36,586 nt of DNA from Chromatiales bacterium (GTDB taxonomy: Bacteria; Pseudomonadota; Gammaproteobacteria; UBA6429; Thiohalophilaceae). Each line of letters opens with the position of its first letter. The first letter of the stretch is position 1. Location: positions 1-36,586 of the forward strand of contig JALSSV010000085.1 of assembly GCA_026984045.1 (NCBI GenBank), in the 5' to 3' direction. Of this stretch, positions 1 to 6,261 are shown piece after piece. The translations under genes and the position numbers were made by a program. The notes beneath the pieces are model-generated. The model searched no databases. It saw nothing but the letters and a program-made list of their open reading frames with translations, and had not been told where the DNA came from.

Positions 1-64
1 GGGCGAGCAGGCCACCAAGGAAGGCGGTGCCGATGGCCAGCAGATCCGCCTGCAGACCCGTCAT
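1..64 (-). CDS. N-terminal fragment of a probable membrane protein (runs off the window)
   Basis: Reading leftward from the ATG at 64-62, the frame stays open to the window edge and gives 21 residues beginning MTGLQADLLAIGTAFLGGLL. This is a short polar start followed by a hydrophobic, Gly/Ala/Leu-rich stretch, as at the first membrane helix of an integral membrane protein. Cation:proton antiporters often start this way, but 21 residues are too few to name a family. No clear Shine-Dalgarno is seen upstream. The gene would be divergent from the lipoprotein at 314. That it is coding at all is inferred from the composition and the orientation of the frame. Confidence 0.4.
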   Translation of the reverse strand, partial: MTGLQADLLAIGTAFLGGLLA

Positions 65-235
65 GCGTGCCACATCCGGCCAGAACGACCGCCGCGGTGA
101 AGCAGGGAGGTGCTGCTGGTGGGCGGCCGGGAGAACGATCCGTTACGGTGAGAGGGTGGCAAAAACATGAACGGCGTCCGGTTGCCTGTTGCGGACAAGC
201 ATATCATGGGTAGGGCCTTCGTCCATTGTGAACGA

Positions 236-264
236 TTGTCGTGCAGCGGGCGTCGGCGTAGGAT
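236..264 (+). promoter_or_regulatory. Possible sigma-70 promoter for the DUF4136 lipoprotein gene
   Basis: TTGTCG at 236-241 and TAGGAT at 259-264 are separated by 17 nt. This places a start site near 271 and leaves a leader of about 43 nt before the ATG at 314. Both hexamers are partial matches only, so this is a weak prediction. Confidence 0.3.
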
Positions 265-313
265 GGGGCTGGCCGTATCGCCCGTTTCATAACCACGTAC
301 AAGGAGCAAGTCC

Positions 314-847
314 ATGCGAAGCCTGTTCTCACTGCCCGCACTGCTGATCGGCCTGCTGTTGCTGTCTGCCTGCGCCAGTTCCCTGACCCGCGACATCGAG
401 GTGCACACCGAAACCGATCCCAAGGCCAATCTGGCGGCCTACAAGAGCTATGCCTGGCTCGGCTCTGCCGGCCTGCTCAATGATCCCCAGGGATTGTGGA
501 AACCCAAGGGGTTCGACGTGGACAGGGAGATCCGCAAACTGATCGACAGCAGGCTGCAGGCGAAGGGCATGGTACGTGCCGGCAACCAGCCGGATCTGCT
601 GGTGGGCTATGTGCTCGGCATCGACATGGATGCCCTGGAGTTGAAGAAGAATCCCAAGACGAATTTCGAAACCCTGCACAACGTGCCCAAGGGAGCACTG
701 GTGGTGGTGCTGGTCGATGCGGACAGCGGTTTCCCGGTGTGGGTCGGCGAAGCCGTGGCCAATGTCAAGACCAGCCACAGTGACGCGGAATCCCGCAAGC
801 GTCTGGATTACGCGATCAGCGAAATGTTCAGTCAGCTTCCCCGCTGA
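314..847 (+). CDS. DUF4136-family lipoprotein
   Basis: This encodes a 177-residue exported protein. Residues 1-19 form a lipoprotein signal peptide (charged MR, hydrophobic LLIGLLLL core) ending in a lipobox LSAC with Cys20 as the lipidation site. The mature part follows the DUF4136 pattern: an early Y-K-S-Y-A-W segment near residues 43-48, a stretch like 'IRKLIDSRLQAKGM...PDLLVGY' in the middle, and a C-terminal half ending in an 'A...MFSQLP' helix. DUF4136 proteins are small envelope lipoproteins of unknown function in Gram-negative bacteria. The start is supported by AAGGAG at 301-306, 7 nt before the ATG. The gene is monocistronic and convergent with the amidohydrolase-family gene ending at 870. 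Family membership is fairly certain; no specific role can be given. Confidence 0.85.
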   Translation: MRSLFSLPALLIGLLLLSACASSLTRDIEVHTETDPKANLAAYKSYAWLGSAGLLNDPQGLWKPKGFDVDREIRKLIDSRLQAKGMVRAGNQPDLLVGYVLGIDMDALELKKNPKTNFETLHNVPKGALVVVLVDADSGFPVWVGEAVANVKTSHSDAESRKRLDYAISEMFSQLPR

Positions 848-869
848 CGGTTGCGCTCCGCGCCGTTCG

Positions 870-1697
870 TTACGCTGTGTCCCGGGCGAAAGCCCGGGCA
901 TGGCGTTCGATGGCATGACGGAACTGTTCACCCAGGGGATCGAGCACGCGGGGATCCGGTGTGCCCGTGGTCTCGTCCATGAAGACCTTTTTCACTTCCG
1001 AGGGCAGGATGAGCGTGTTGCGCAGGTGTTCGCGCACGAAGGTGGCGTGGTAGCCGCGGCCATAGAAGACCTCGTTGACGGCCACCCGCACGGGAATGCC
1101 GGGCAGACTGATCCGCCCCAGCGCCGCCACCCAGGCTTCCACCTGGGCCTGCCAGCGTTTCATATCGATCTGTTCGGTGCCCACGTTGAACACGGGGGTG
1201 TCACCAATCCCCGGCCGCCGGTAGTTGAAGGAGTGCACGTCGTAGGTGAGCACCGCCGGGTGGCGGGCTTCGAGCTGGCGGTACAGTGCGCCGAGCACTT
1301 GGTAGAAGGCCGCGTGTTTGGCGAGACTGCGTTCGCGCTGGGCGTCATCCAGCGGCGTTCGCCACACCGGTTTGCCCCAGGCTTCCTCGTAGATGCAGGC
1401 CGCCGGGGGCCGGTTCAGATCGTATTCGAAACGGGAGTCGCGGGCGCAGACCGTGATGGGCAGGCCCTCGATGAGGCGGTCGGTGAAGGGATCCTCTTCG
1501 TAGAGCCGCTCTGCCTCGTTCAGGGCACATTTGCCAGCGAGATCCGGTGACAGGCGGTGGCCGGCGTGGATGGCCGTGGCCGCGAAGTGCACATAGGCGT
1601 CGATGCGTACCTCGAAGGCGCCATCATCCACCCGGGCATGGAAGCATTCGCCGGCCGCGATGCGATCGATGCAATCGTCGTGAGTCAGATCAATCAT
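870..1697 (-). CDS. N-formylglutamate amidohydrolase-family (FGase, HutG-like) protein
   Basis: This 275-residue protein carries the conserved blocks of the FGase family (PF05013), which hydrolyses N-formyl-L-glutamate to formate and glutamate and is related to Zn-dependent carboxypeptidase-fold amidohydrolases. Visible blocks are IHAGHR (43-48), the acidic EEDPFTDRL segment (67-75), SRFEYDLNRPP (88-98) and YDVHSFNYRRPG (152-163). The last two match the 'SR..vDLNR' and 'D.HS' signatures. No other hut gene is nearby, so a role in the histidine pathway is doubtful; it may act on another acylated or formylated amino acid. Its ATG overlaps the end of the upstream symporter-binding-protein gene by 8 nt (ATGATTGA), so the two are very likely translated together and serve one substrate. 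Its 3' end runs through a strong hairpin at 881-898. Confidence 0.82.
   Translation of the reverse strand: MIDLTHDDCIDRIAAGECFHARVDDGAFEVRIDAYVHFAATAIHAGHRLSPDLAGKCALNEAERLYEEDPFTDRLIEGLPITVCARDSRFEYDLNRPPAACIYEEAWGKPVWRTPLDDAQRERSLAKHAAFYQVLGALYRQLEARHPAVLTYDVHSFNYRRPGIGDTPVFNVGTEQIDMKRWQAQVEAWVAALGRISLPGIPVRVAVNEVFYGRGYHATFVREHLRNTLILPSEVKKVFMDETTGTPDPRVLDPLGEQFRHAIERHARAFARDTA
881..898. terminator. GC hairpin with GAAA tetraloop inside the 3' end of the amidohydrolase gene
   Basis: CCCGGGC (881-887), loop GAAA (888-891) and GCCCGGG (892-898) form a perfect 7-bp stem. It lies between two convergent genes, one ending at 847 and the other at 870, and overlaps the last codons of the leftward gene. 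No T-tract follows on either strand, so it is either a bidirectional RNA 3'-end stabiliser/attenuator or a REP-like unit, not a textbook intrinsic terminator. Confidence 0.45.
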
Positions 1698-3816
1698 GGG
1701 TTGTCTCCCGGGTTTTGCCGTAGACCCAGTAGGCCATCAGTGCGTCGAGGGTGCCACGGGTCTGTTCCACTTTCAGCCACAGATTGATGAAATCGGCGAA
1801 GTGGGGATCCCCCGGCGGCAGCACCATGCCGAGGGGCAGGCGCGTGTCGAGACCCTGGGGCACCACCACCGAGAATTGGGGATAGATGAGGGTCCAGATG
1901 GCGCCCGATTCGGCGGAATAGATCATCACGTCGGCCCCGGTCTTGCCCGTGAGGAAATCCCGTGGCGAGGCGATGGGCACGATCCGCGCCCCGGGGAAGC
2001 GGCGGCGGATCAGGGGGGCATACACGCTCTCGCGCAATGCCGCGAGCACGCCGATCCGCAGGCCTTTCTGTGCCCGGATGCCTTCGAGGGTGGTGAAGAC
2101 CTTGCGCCGGTAGTCCGGCACCACGAAACCGATGTGTTCCACCAGGTAGGGCTGGGTCATCTCCCATTCCCTTGCCCGTGCCGTGGTGATGGCCAGGCCG
2201 CCGGCCAGCAGATCGATGCGGCCCTCGGCGAGGGCGGCCACGGCGGCCGGTTTGTCCAGGCGCACGATCTCGAGGCCCACCCCCAGCTTGCGGGCCAGGA
2301 TACGCAGCAGATCCATGTCCAGCCCCACCACCTGGCCTGCCTTGTTGCGGAAGGCGAAAGGCACCGCATCGCGGGGGAAGGCCACCCGCAGGCTTCCCCG
2401 CTCGGCGATGGCCTGCAGGCGGGGCCGATCGCCGGGCAGTGGAGCCAGGCTTTGCGGATCGGTGATGAACCGTTCCGGCTGTACCCGTTCGATGGGCTGC
2501 ATGCTGATCAGCTTTTCGTAGCCGGTGTATTCGTAGGGGACCAGCCGGCCAAGGACGACCCCCAACCCCCACATGAGCAGGCCGGTCACGGCCAGGCCCA
2601 GCAGCAGCGCGCGCACCAGGCCCTCTCGGCGTAGCCGCCCCAGCATCACGCTGGCGCCCAGCAGGCTGATGACCACCGCATGCATGGCCGCCAGTACCGT
2701 GGCGAAGCGGGCGGTCATCACACTGCCAACCAGATAGAGCTGGAACAGATCCGCGGGCAGGTGAAAGTAGTCGAGCATGAAGGGCAGCGCCACGGCCATG
2801 GTGCCGAAGGCGGAGATGGCGCCGGTCACCACGAAGCCGGGATACTGGCTGATGTCCAGGGGCGCGCCAACGAACCAGCCGGCAAAGAGGATGAAGCCGA
2901 TCCCGAGCAGGGTGCCCACACTGGGAAAGGTGTAAGCGGTGGGCACCAGCACGTCCACGGCCGTGTCGGCCGCCTTGCTCACCATGCCGTGTTCACGCAG
3001 CAGGGTCTTGGTGCGCTCGATGATCATGGGAATTACCACCAGAACGGTACCGGCGGCGAAAGCGGTGACCATGGCCGTGCGCGCGTCGCGCATCACTTCC
3101 CGATAGCCAAATGGCGTGGCCCAGGCCACGAACAGGGGCAGAACCAGGAAAGTGAGCACGAGCCAGGCGCCGGCATAGACCCACAGATACACCTGCAACC
3201 GGGCCAGGGCCTGCACGTCCAGGGTGCCGGCGGCGGCCGCGGTGAGGGCAAAGATGCCAATGGGCGCCAGCCTGGCCACGAAGGAAGCGATTTTCATCAG
3301 AGCGTCGCTGAGATTCTGCATGCCCCGTAGCAGGCCGTCCTTGTCCGGAACCGCGATCAGCGCCAGGCCCATGGCGATGCTGAATACCACGGCCGCCGGC
3401 ACGATGGTGTTGGCCAGGGCGTGGAAGGGATTGGAGGGGATGTAGAGGGTTAGCGGATCGAAGCGGGCGGGTGGCGTGATCAGGCTGGTGCTGAAGAAGG
3501 CGGCCGACGTCCAGTCGGGATAGGCCAGGGGCATGGTCAGCAGAGTGAGCATGGCCGTGGCCCACAGGAACAGGATGAGACCGGCGCCGGCGAGGCCGAT
3601 GCGTCTGGCCATGGCCAGCTCCAGCCTGCCCAGGCCACCCATCAGGGAGAACAGGATGTAGGGCAGCACCGTCATCTGCAGCAGGCGGATATAGGCGTTG
3701 CCGATCCATTCCAGCCGACCCGCCCACTCCCCCACGGCAATGCCGAAACCGATACCCGCCAGGAGGCTGAAAATCACCCGCTGGAAGGGGGAAAGCGGCA
3801 TGCGAAAGGTTTTCAT
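1690..3816 (-). CDS. Dicarboxylate/amino acid:cation symporter fused to a periplasmic SBP_bac_3 solute-binding domain
   Basis: This 708-residue two-part transporter has a DAACS (GltP/DctA)-type secondary carrier at about residues 10-395 with many hydrophobic helices, followed by one more helix at 401-423. About 40 residues later a complete amino-acid-type binding domain of family SBP_bac_3 spans about 465-702. That domain shows 'GSLRVAF' (474-480), 'VGLDMDLLRILARKLG' (497-512), 'EGRIDLLAGGL' (531-541) and the ligand-binding Arg block 'TTARAREWEMTQPY' (544-557). The extra helix should put the binding domain on the periplasmic side. The signature carrier motifs are altered: a Ser-rich loop ending TLP and NMDGT are replaced by 'TAFAAGTVLVVIP' (251-263) and 'TFPSVGT' (296-302). 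The start at 3816 (MKTFRMPL) is chosen for spacing from GGGATGG; an in-frame ATG at 3825 is possible. It is co-translated with the FGase-family gene. A glutamate-like or acylated amino acid substrate is inferred. Confidence 0.85.
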   Translation of the reverse strand: MKTFRMPLSPFQRVIFSLLAGIGFGIAVGEWAGRLEWIGNAYIRLLQMTVLPYILFSLMGGLGRLELAMARRIGLAGAGLILFLWATAMLTLLTMPLAYPDWTSAAFFSTSLITPPARFDPLTLYIPSNPFHALANTIVPAAVVFSIAMGLALIAVPDKDGLLRGMQNLSDALMKIASFVARLAPIGIFALTAAAAGTLDVQALARLQVYLWVYAGAWLVLTFLVLPLFVAWATPFGYREVMRDARTAMVTAFAAGTVLVVIPMIIERTKTLLREHGMVSKAADTAVDVLVPTAYTFPSVGTLLGIGFILFAGWFVGAPLDISQYPGFVVTGAISAFGTMAVALPFMLDYFHLPADLFQLYLVGSVMTARFATVLAAMHAVVISLLGASVMLGRLRREGLVRALLLGLAVTGLLMWGLGVVLGRLVPYEYTGYEKLISMQPIERVQPERFITDPQSLAPLPGDRPRLQAIAERGSLRVAFPRDAVPFAFRNKAGQVVGLDMDLLRILARKLGVGLEIVRLDKPAAVAALAEGRIDLLAGGLAITTARAREWEMTQPYLVEHIGFVVPDYRRKVFTTLEGIRAQKGLRIGVLAALRESVYAPLIRRRFPGARIVPIASPRDFLTGKTGADVMIYSAESGAIWTLIYPQFSVVVPQGLDTRLPLGMVLPPGDPHFADFINLWLKVEQTRGTLDALMAYWVYGKTRETTHD

Positions 3817-3882
3817 TGAGACCATCCCGGTCGTCTCGTTTCGACCGAGTATATCAGGACGGGATTCTGGTATCTTGACGCC

Positions 3883-4389
3883 ATGGAAAAACCGGTTGAA
3901 ATCGCACCGCTCACCGTCGCGGATCTGCCCGACGTCAATGCCGTGGTGGAACAGGCAGTGATGGGCTGGAACCTGCCGGAACGGGTCAAGCGCCTGTCCC
4001 TGCCATCCTACCGTTACCAGACGGCGGATCTGGCGCACCAGGCAGGACTGGTGGCGCGCAGCGCGGAAGGCGAGGTGGTGGGGGTGGCGGTCTGGGAGCC
4101 GGCGTCGCACGAACCCGTCGGGGCCGAGGGGAGCGTGTTCCTGCTGCATGGGCTTTACGTGGCACCCGCGTGGCAGCGGCGCGGCGTCGGTGCGCGTCTG
4201 CTGGCGGCGGCCCGGCATGTCGTTTGCGGGGCCGGGGCGGCAGGGCTGCTGGTGCGTGCCCAGGCCGAAGCGGTGGCCTTCTTCCGCGCCATGGGCTTGC
4301 AGGAACTGCCGGTGGAGGACGAGAAGCGGGACTATCCCCATCGTTTCTTTCTGGCCTGTGCCAGTGGCAAGACGGGAGAGGCGTCATGA
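3883..4389 (+). CDS. GNAT-family N-acetyltransferase
   Basis: This 168-residue single-domain acetyltransferase follows the GNAT layout. An N-terminal 'PLTVADLPDVNAVVEQAV' helix is followed by 'VVGVAVWEP' (strand 4 region), 'LHGLYVAPAWQRRGVGARLL' with the acetyl-CoA pyrophosphate-binding motif Q-R-R-G-V-G at residues 98-103, and a C-terminal 'AEAVAFFRAMGLQEL' helix typical of this fold. The acceptor substrate cannot be told from sequence. Its TGA overlaps the ATG of the Nudix gene (ATGA at 4386-4389), so the two are translationally coupled. It starts 66 nt from the divergent symporter gene, in a short AT-richer interval (TATACT/TATCTT-like boxes) that probably holds both promoters. Confidence 0.85.
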   Translation: MEKPVEIAPLTVADLPDVNAVVEQAVMGWNLPERVKRLSLPSYRYQTADLAHQAGLVARSAEGEVVGVAVWEPASHEPVGAEGSVFLLHGLYVAPAWQRRGVGARLLAAARHVVCGAGAAGLLVRAQAEAVAFFRAMGLQELPVEDEKRDYPHRFFLACASGKTGEAS

Positions 4390-4922
4390 ACGACGCGCCA
4401 AAGGTGCGCTTTCGCGGTCGGATCATCACCCTCGAGCAGGAAGAGGTGACCCTGCCCAATGGCCACAGAACGTTGCTGGAGATCGTGCGCCATCCGGGCG
4501 GGGCGGCCATCGTGGCGGTCGATGATCGTGGCCGGGTATGCCTGTTGCGCCAGTACCGCCATGCGGTGGCCGAGTGGCTGTGGGAACTGCCGGCGGGCAA
4601 GATCGATCATGGCGAGCCGCCGGAGGTCACCGCGCGGCGGGAATTGCAGGAAGAGGCCGGCTGTACGGCCGGCCGCTGGCAGCCGCTGGGGTATCTCATT
4701 GCCTCGCCCGGGGTGTTCACCGAGCGGGTGTGGTGCTATCTGGCCACCGATCTGCAGCCGGTGGCCACGGCCCACGAGGCGGAAGAGGTCATCGAGATCC
4801 ACTGGCTCGATTTTGCCGAAGCCCTGCGCATGGCCCGGGACGGGCGGATCAGCGATGCCAAGACCATCGTCGGCCTGTGCCGGGCAGCCGATTTGCTGGG
4901 GGACGCGGGATTGGCGAAATAA
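4386..4922 (+). CDS. Nudix hydrolase, ADP-ribose pyrophosphatase type (NudF-like)
   Basis: This 178-residue protein has a complete Nudix box (G-x5-E-x7-R-E-x2-E-E-x-G) at residues 71-92, reading GKIDHGE...RRELQEEAG. The lead-in 'LWELPAGKIDHGE' and the N-terminal 'TLPNGHRTLLEIVRHPGGAAIVAVD' with 'CLLRQYRHAV' are typical of the NudF/ADP-ribose pyrophosphatase group, which cleaves ADP-ribose to AMP and ribose-5-phosphate. Related members act on ADP-sugars or other nucleoside diphosphate derivatives, so the precise substrate is inferred. The start is fixed by the ATGA overlap with the GNAT gene. Coupling to an acetyltransferase is not a widely conserved pairing. A bulged GC hairpin at 4964-5004 follows the stop. 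Confidence 0.88.
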   Translation: MNDAPKVRFRGRIITLEQEEVTLPNGHRTLLEIVRHPGGAAIVAVDDRGRVCLLRQYRHAVAEWLWELPAGKIDHGEPPEVTARRELQEEAGCTAGRWQPLGYLIASPGVFTERVWCYLATDLQPVATAHEAEEVIEIHWLDFAEALRMARDGRISDAKTIVGLCRAADLLGDAGLAK

Positions 4923-4963
4923 CGGGTCGTTGAAGCCCCCGTTTCAACAGCCTGACGGGAATA

Positions 4964-5004
4964 CCGGCGGGACTGAAACCGCGTTTCCGGTTTCGTCCCG
5001 CCGG
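4964..5004. terminator. Bidirectional hairpin between Nudix gene and host-attachment gene
   Basis: CCGGCGGGAC (4964-4973), a bulged T, GAAACC (4975-4980), an 8-nt loop, then GGTTTC (4989-4994) and GTCCCGCCGG (4995-5004) give 16 paired bases with a single bulge. It sits exactly between the convergent stops at 4922 and 5012. There is no terminal U-tract, so its function as a terminator is inferred from position and stability. A smaller 6-bp stem (GTTGAA/TTCAAC, 4929-4948) lies just upstream. Confidence 0.5.
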
Positions 5005-5011
5005 TTGCGGT

Positions 5012-5464
5012 TCAGGCGACGTCGTGAGGCAGGTATTCGGGCAGGTGGGCCCGGATGTCTTCCGGGGTGTGCTGGGTGAGGTTCTTGTCCAGGGTGTAGA
5101 TGACCGTCTTGCGGGTGGCGTCGGGCAGTTCGTTGCGCAGCAGCCCCAGAAAGGACGGGGCGGCCACCAGAATCAGGCGCTGGAAGCGGTGCTTCTTGCG
5201 GTTGTCGTCCAGATGCCGGGCCAGGTATTTGGCGAAGTTGACGATTTCCTGCTCTTTCGGCTCCACCTCGTCCTGGAAGCCGTGGGCGCCGATGCCGGTG
5301 TCGTTGCGATGCTTGCCCGGCAGATCGGTCACCAGTTCCTGTTCGTGTTCGCGACTTTCGGGGTGGGTGAGATCCTCCAGTTCCTCGAGGGGGGCCGAGG
5401 GGGTGGCGGCGGTGAAAATGCGGGCCCGGCTGCTGTCGGCGACGAGAATCCAGGTTGGTTTCAT
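5012..5464 (-). CDS. Host attachment-family protein (PF10116-like)
   Basis: This 150-residue soluble protein resembles the 'host attachment protein' family. It has an N-terminal strand and loop 'MKPTWILVADSSRARIF', then 'LEELEDLTHPESREHEQELVTD' and 'DTGIGAHGFQDEVEPKEQEIVNFAKYLARHLD'. The C-terminal half 'RLILVAAPSFLGLLRNELPD...' resembles the nuclease-like fold of eRF1-domain proteins. The family name comes from a plant-associated bacterium; in most bacteria the role is unknown, although homologues are often stress- or low-oxygen-induced. The start at 5464 is preceded by AGGGGA at good spacing. The upstream FNR/Anr-like box with a -10 at the expected distance suggests induction when oxygen is low. 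It is a single-gene unit with no signal peptide. Confidence 0.78.
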   Translation of the reverse strand: MKPTWILVADSSRARIFTAATPSAPLEELEDLTHPESREHEQELVTDLPGKHRNDTGIGAHGFQDEVEPKEQEIVNFAKYLARHLDDNRKKHRFQRLILVAAPSFLGLLRNELPDATRKTVIYTLDKNLTQHTPEDIRAHLPEYLPHDVA

Positions 5465-5499
5465 GCGTTTCCCCTTTACGTGGTTGTTTCGTTGTGCCT

Positions 5500-5541
5500 G
5501 ATGTACGCCGATCCGGCGGGACGTGCCCTGATCCGGATCAA
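5500..5541 (-). promoter_or_regulatory. FNR/Anr-type site and -10 box upstream of the host-attachment gene
   Basis: On the minus strand TTGATCCGGATCAG (5541-5528) matches the FNR/Anr consensus TTGAT-N4-ATCAA at 9 of 10 positions. The hexamer TACATC (5505-5500) begins 30 nt from the centre of the site. If TACATC is the -10, the site is centred at -41.5, the class II FNR activation position. The implied leader to the ATG at 5464 is about 30 nt. TACATC is a weak -10, which suits an activator-dependent promoter. Confidence 0.55.
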
Positions 5542-5620
5542 GCCGTTCGGTAGGAATGGATGGCTGTTCCCACAAATCTCAATGGGTGCGCAGGCGGGAT
5601 TTTCAATGGGCAGCGGATAT

Positions 5621-5697
5621 TGGCGCCCCGGAGACGATTCGAACGTCCGACATCACCCTTAGGAGGGGTGCGCTCTATCCAGCTGAGCTACCGGGGC
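5621..5697 (-). tRNA. tRNA-Arg (anticodon CCU)
   Basis: The minus strand folds as a full cloverleaf. The acceptor is GCCCCGG/CCGGGGC with discriminator G and an encoded CCA at 5623-5621. The D arm is GCTC...GAGC. The anticodon stem CACCC/GGGTG holds the loop CTCCTAA, whose middle three bases are CCT. The T arm is GGACG-TTCGAAT-CGTCT. The anticodon CCU reads the arginine codon AGG, which is rare in G+C-rich genomes. A TAGAAT box (5715-5710) is well placed as the -10. Genes for this isoacceptor are common integration sites, but no integrase or att duplication is visible in the window. Confidence 0.95.
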
Positions 5698-5709
5698 GGC
5701 GAAGCGGCT

Positions 5710-5737
5710 ATTCTACCCGCTGGCAGACGGTTGAAAA
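5710..5737 (-). promoter_or_regulatory. Probable promoter of tRNA-Arg
   Basis: TAGAAT on the minus strand (5715-5710) lies 12 nt before the mature tRNA 5' end. With a 16-nt spacer the -35 would be TTTTCA (5737-5732). That -35 lies inside the perfect inverted repeat at 5721-5760, so the end of the upstream flgN unit and the tRNA promoter are physically intertwined. Confidence 0.5.
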
Positions 5738-5760
5738 AACCGTTTTTCAACCGTCTGCCA
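5721..5760. terminator. Perfect 18-bp inverted repeat with 4-nt loop, downstream of flgN
   Basis: The arm at 5721-5738 (starting TGGCAGACGG) and the arm at 5743-5760 (ending CCGTCTGCCA) are exact reverse complements around loop ACCG. The stem interior is A5/T5-rich and the base is GC-rich. It lies 22 nt after the flgN stop (leftward) and just upstream of tRNA-Arg. It probably ends the flgA-M-N transcripts; the internal T5 run of the distal arm could serve as the U-tract of a nested terminator. The same repeat carries the predicted tRNA -35 region. Confidence 0.55.
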
Positions 5761-5781
5761 GGGAAAAGTGGAGCGATGGCG

Positions 5782-6255
5782 TCAGGCCTTGGCCAGGGTG
5801 TTGCCGGGACCGTTGCCGGGAGGAGTCCCGTGAGCGGTATAGAGGTCGTCGGCGGGGGCCTGCCCCTGCAGGATGTGCAGGGCCTGGAGGGTACGCCGGC
5901 GACGCTTTTCGATGACGATGCCGTTGATCCGGTTCAGGCGGCGGCAGTCCCGGGTCAGGGTTTCGATCCGCTGCCAGAGCGCGTCGAGAGGCGCCCGTTC
6001 GCTCGCCGATTGCCGGTCGAGATAGGCCAGCACACCGGTGCGATCCAGATCCAGACCGGCTTCACGCAGCAGGTCGCTGCGCTCGCGGTCGAGATCTCCG
6101 AGGATGTCGCTCAACCGCTGCTTGACCACGGCCAGGTTCGCCAGACGCGCCGTGTCGTCGGCACTGAGGGCTTCATATTCCGCCACCAGGGCCTGGCGCA
6201 GCTCGTCCAGGTAGGCGGCGATGTCCTGCAGGACGGGCAGCATGGGCGGGGGCAT
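5782..6255 (-). CDS. flgN: FlgN-family flagellar export chaperone
   Basis: This 157-residue, mainly helical, charged protein is consistent with FlgN, the cytoplasmic chaperone that keeps the hook-filament junction proteins FlgK and FlgL export-competent. An N-terminal helical region ('LQDIAAYLDELRQALVAEYEALSADDTARLANLAVVKQRL') is followed by 'LTRDCRRLNRINGIVIEKRRRRTLQALHILQG', a conserved FlgN pattern. The C-terminus is a low-complexity Gly/Pro tail. It lies 6 nt after flgM and is presumably co-transcribed with it. Its clients FlgK and FlgL are not encoded downstream of flgI here, so they must be elsewhere. An alternative start at 6243 (MLPVLQ) would remove only four residues; neither start has a strong Shine-Dalgarno. 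Confidence 0.85.
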   Translation of the reverse strand: MPPPMLPVLQDIAAYLDELRQALVAEYEALSADDTARLANLAVVKQRLSDILGDLDRERSDLLREAGLDLDRTGVLAYLDRQSASERAPLDALWQRIETLTRDCRRLNRINGIVIEKRRRRTLQALHILQGQAPADDLYTAHGTPPGNGPGNTLAKA

Positions 6256-6261
6256 GGCGGC

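Noticed and set aside
5621-5697. tRNA-Arg as an integration site of a genomic island
   Set aside because: No integrase and no duplicated tRNA 3' end were found; the AT-richer segment is 10 kb away, at the end of flgI.
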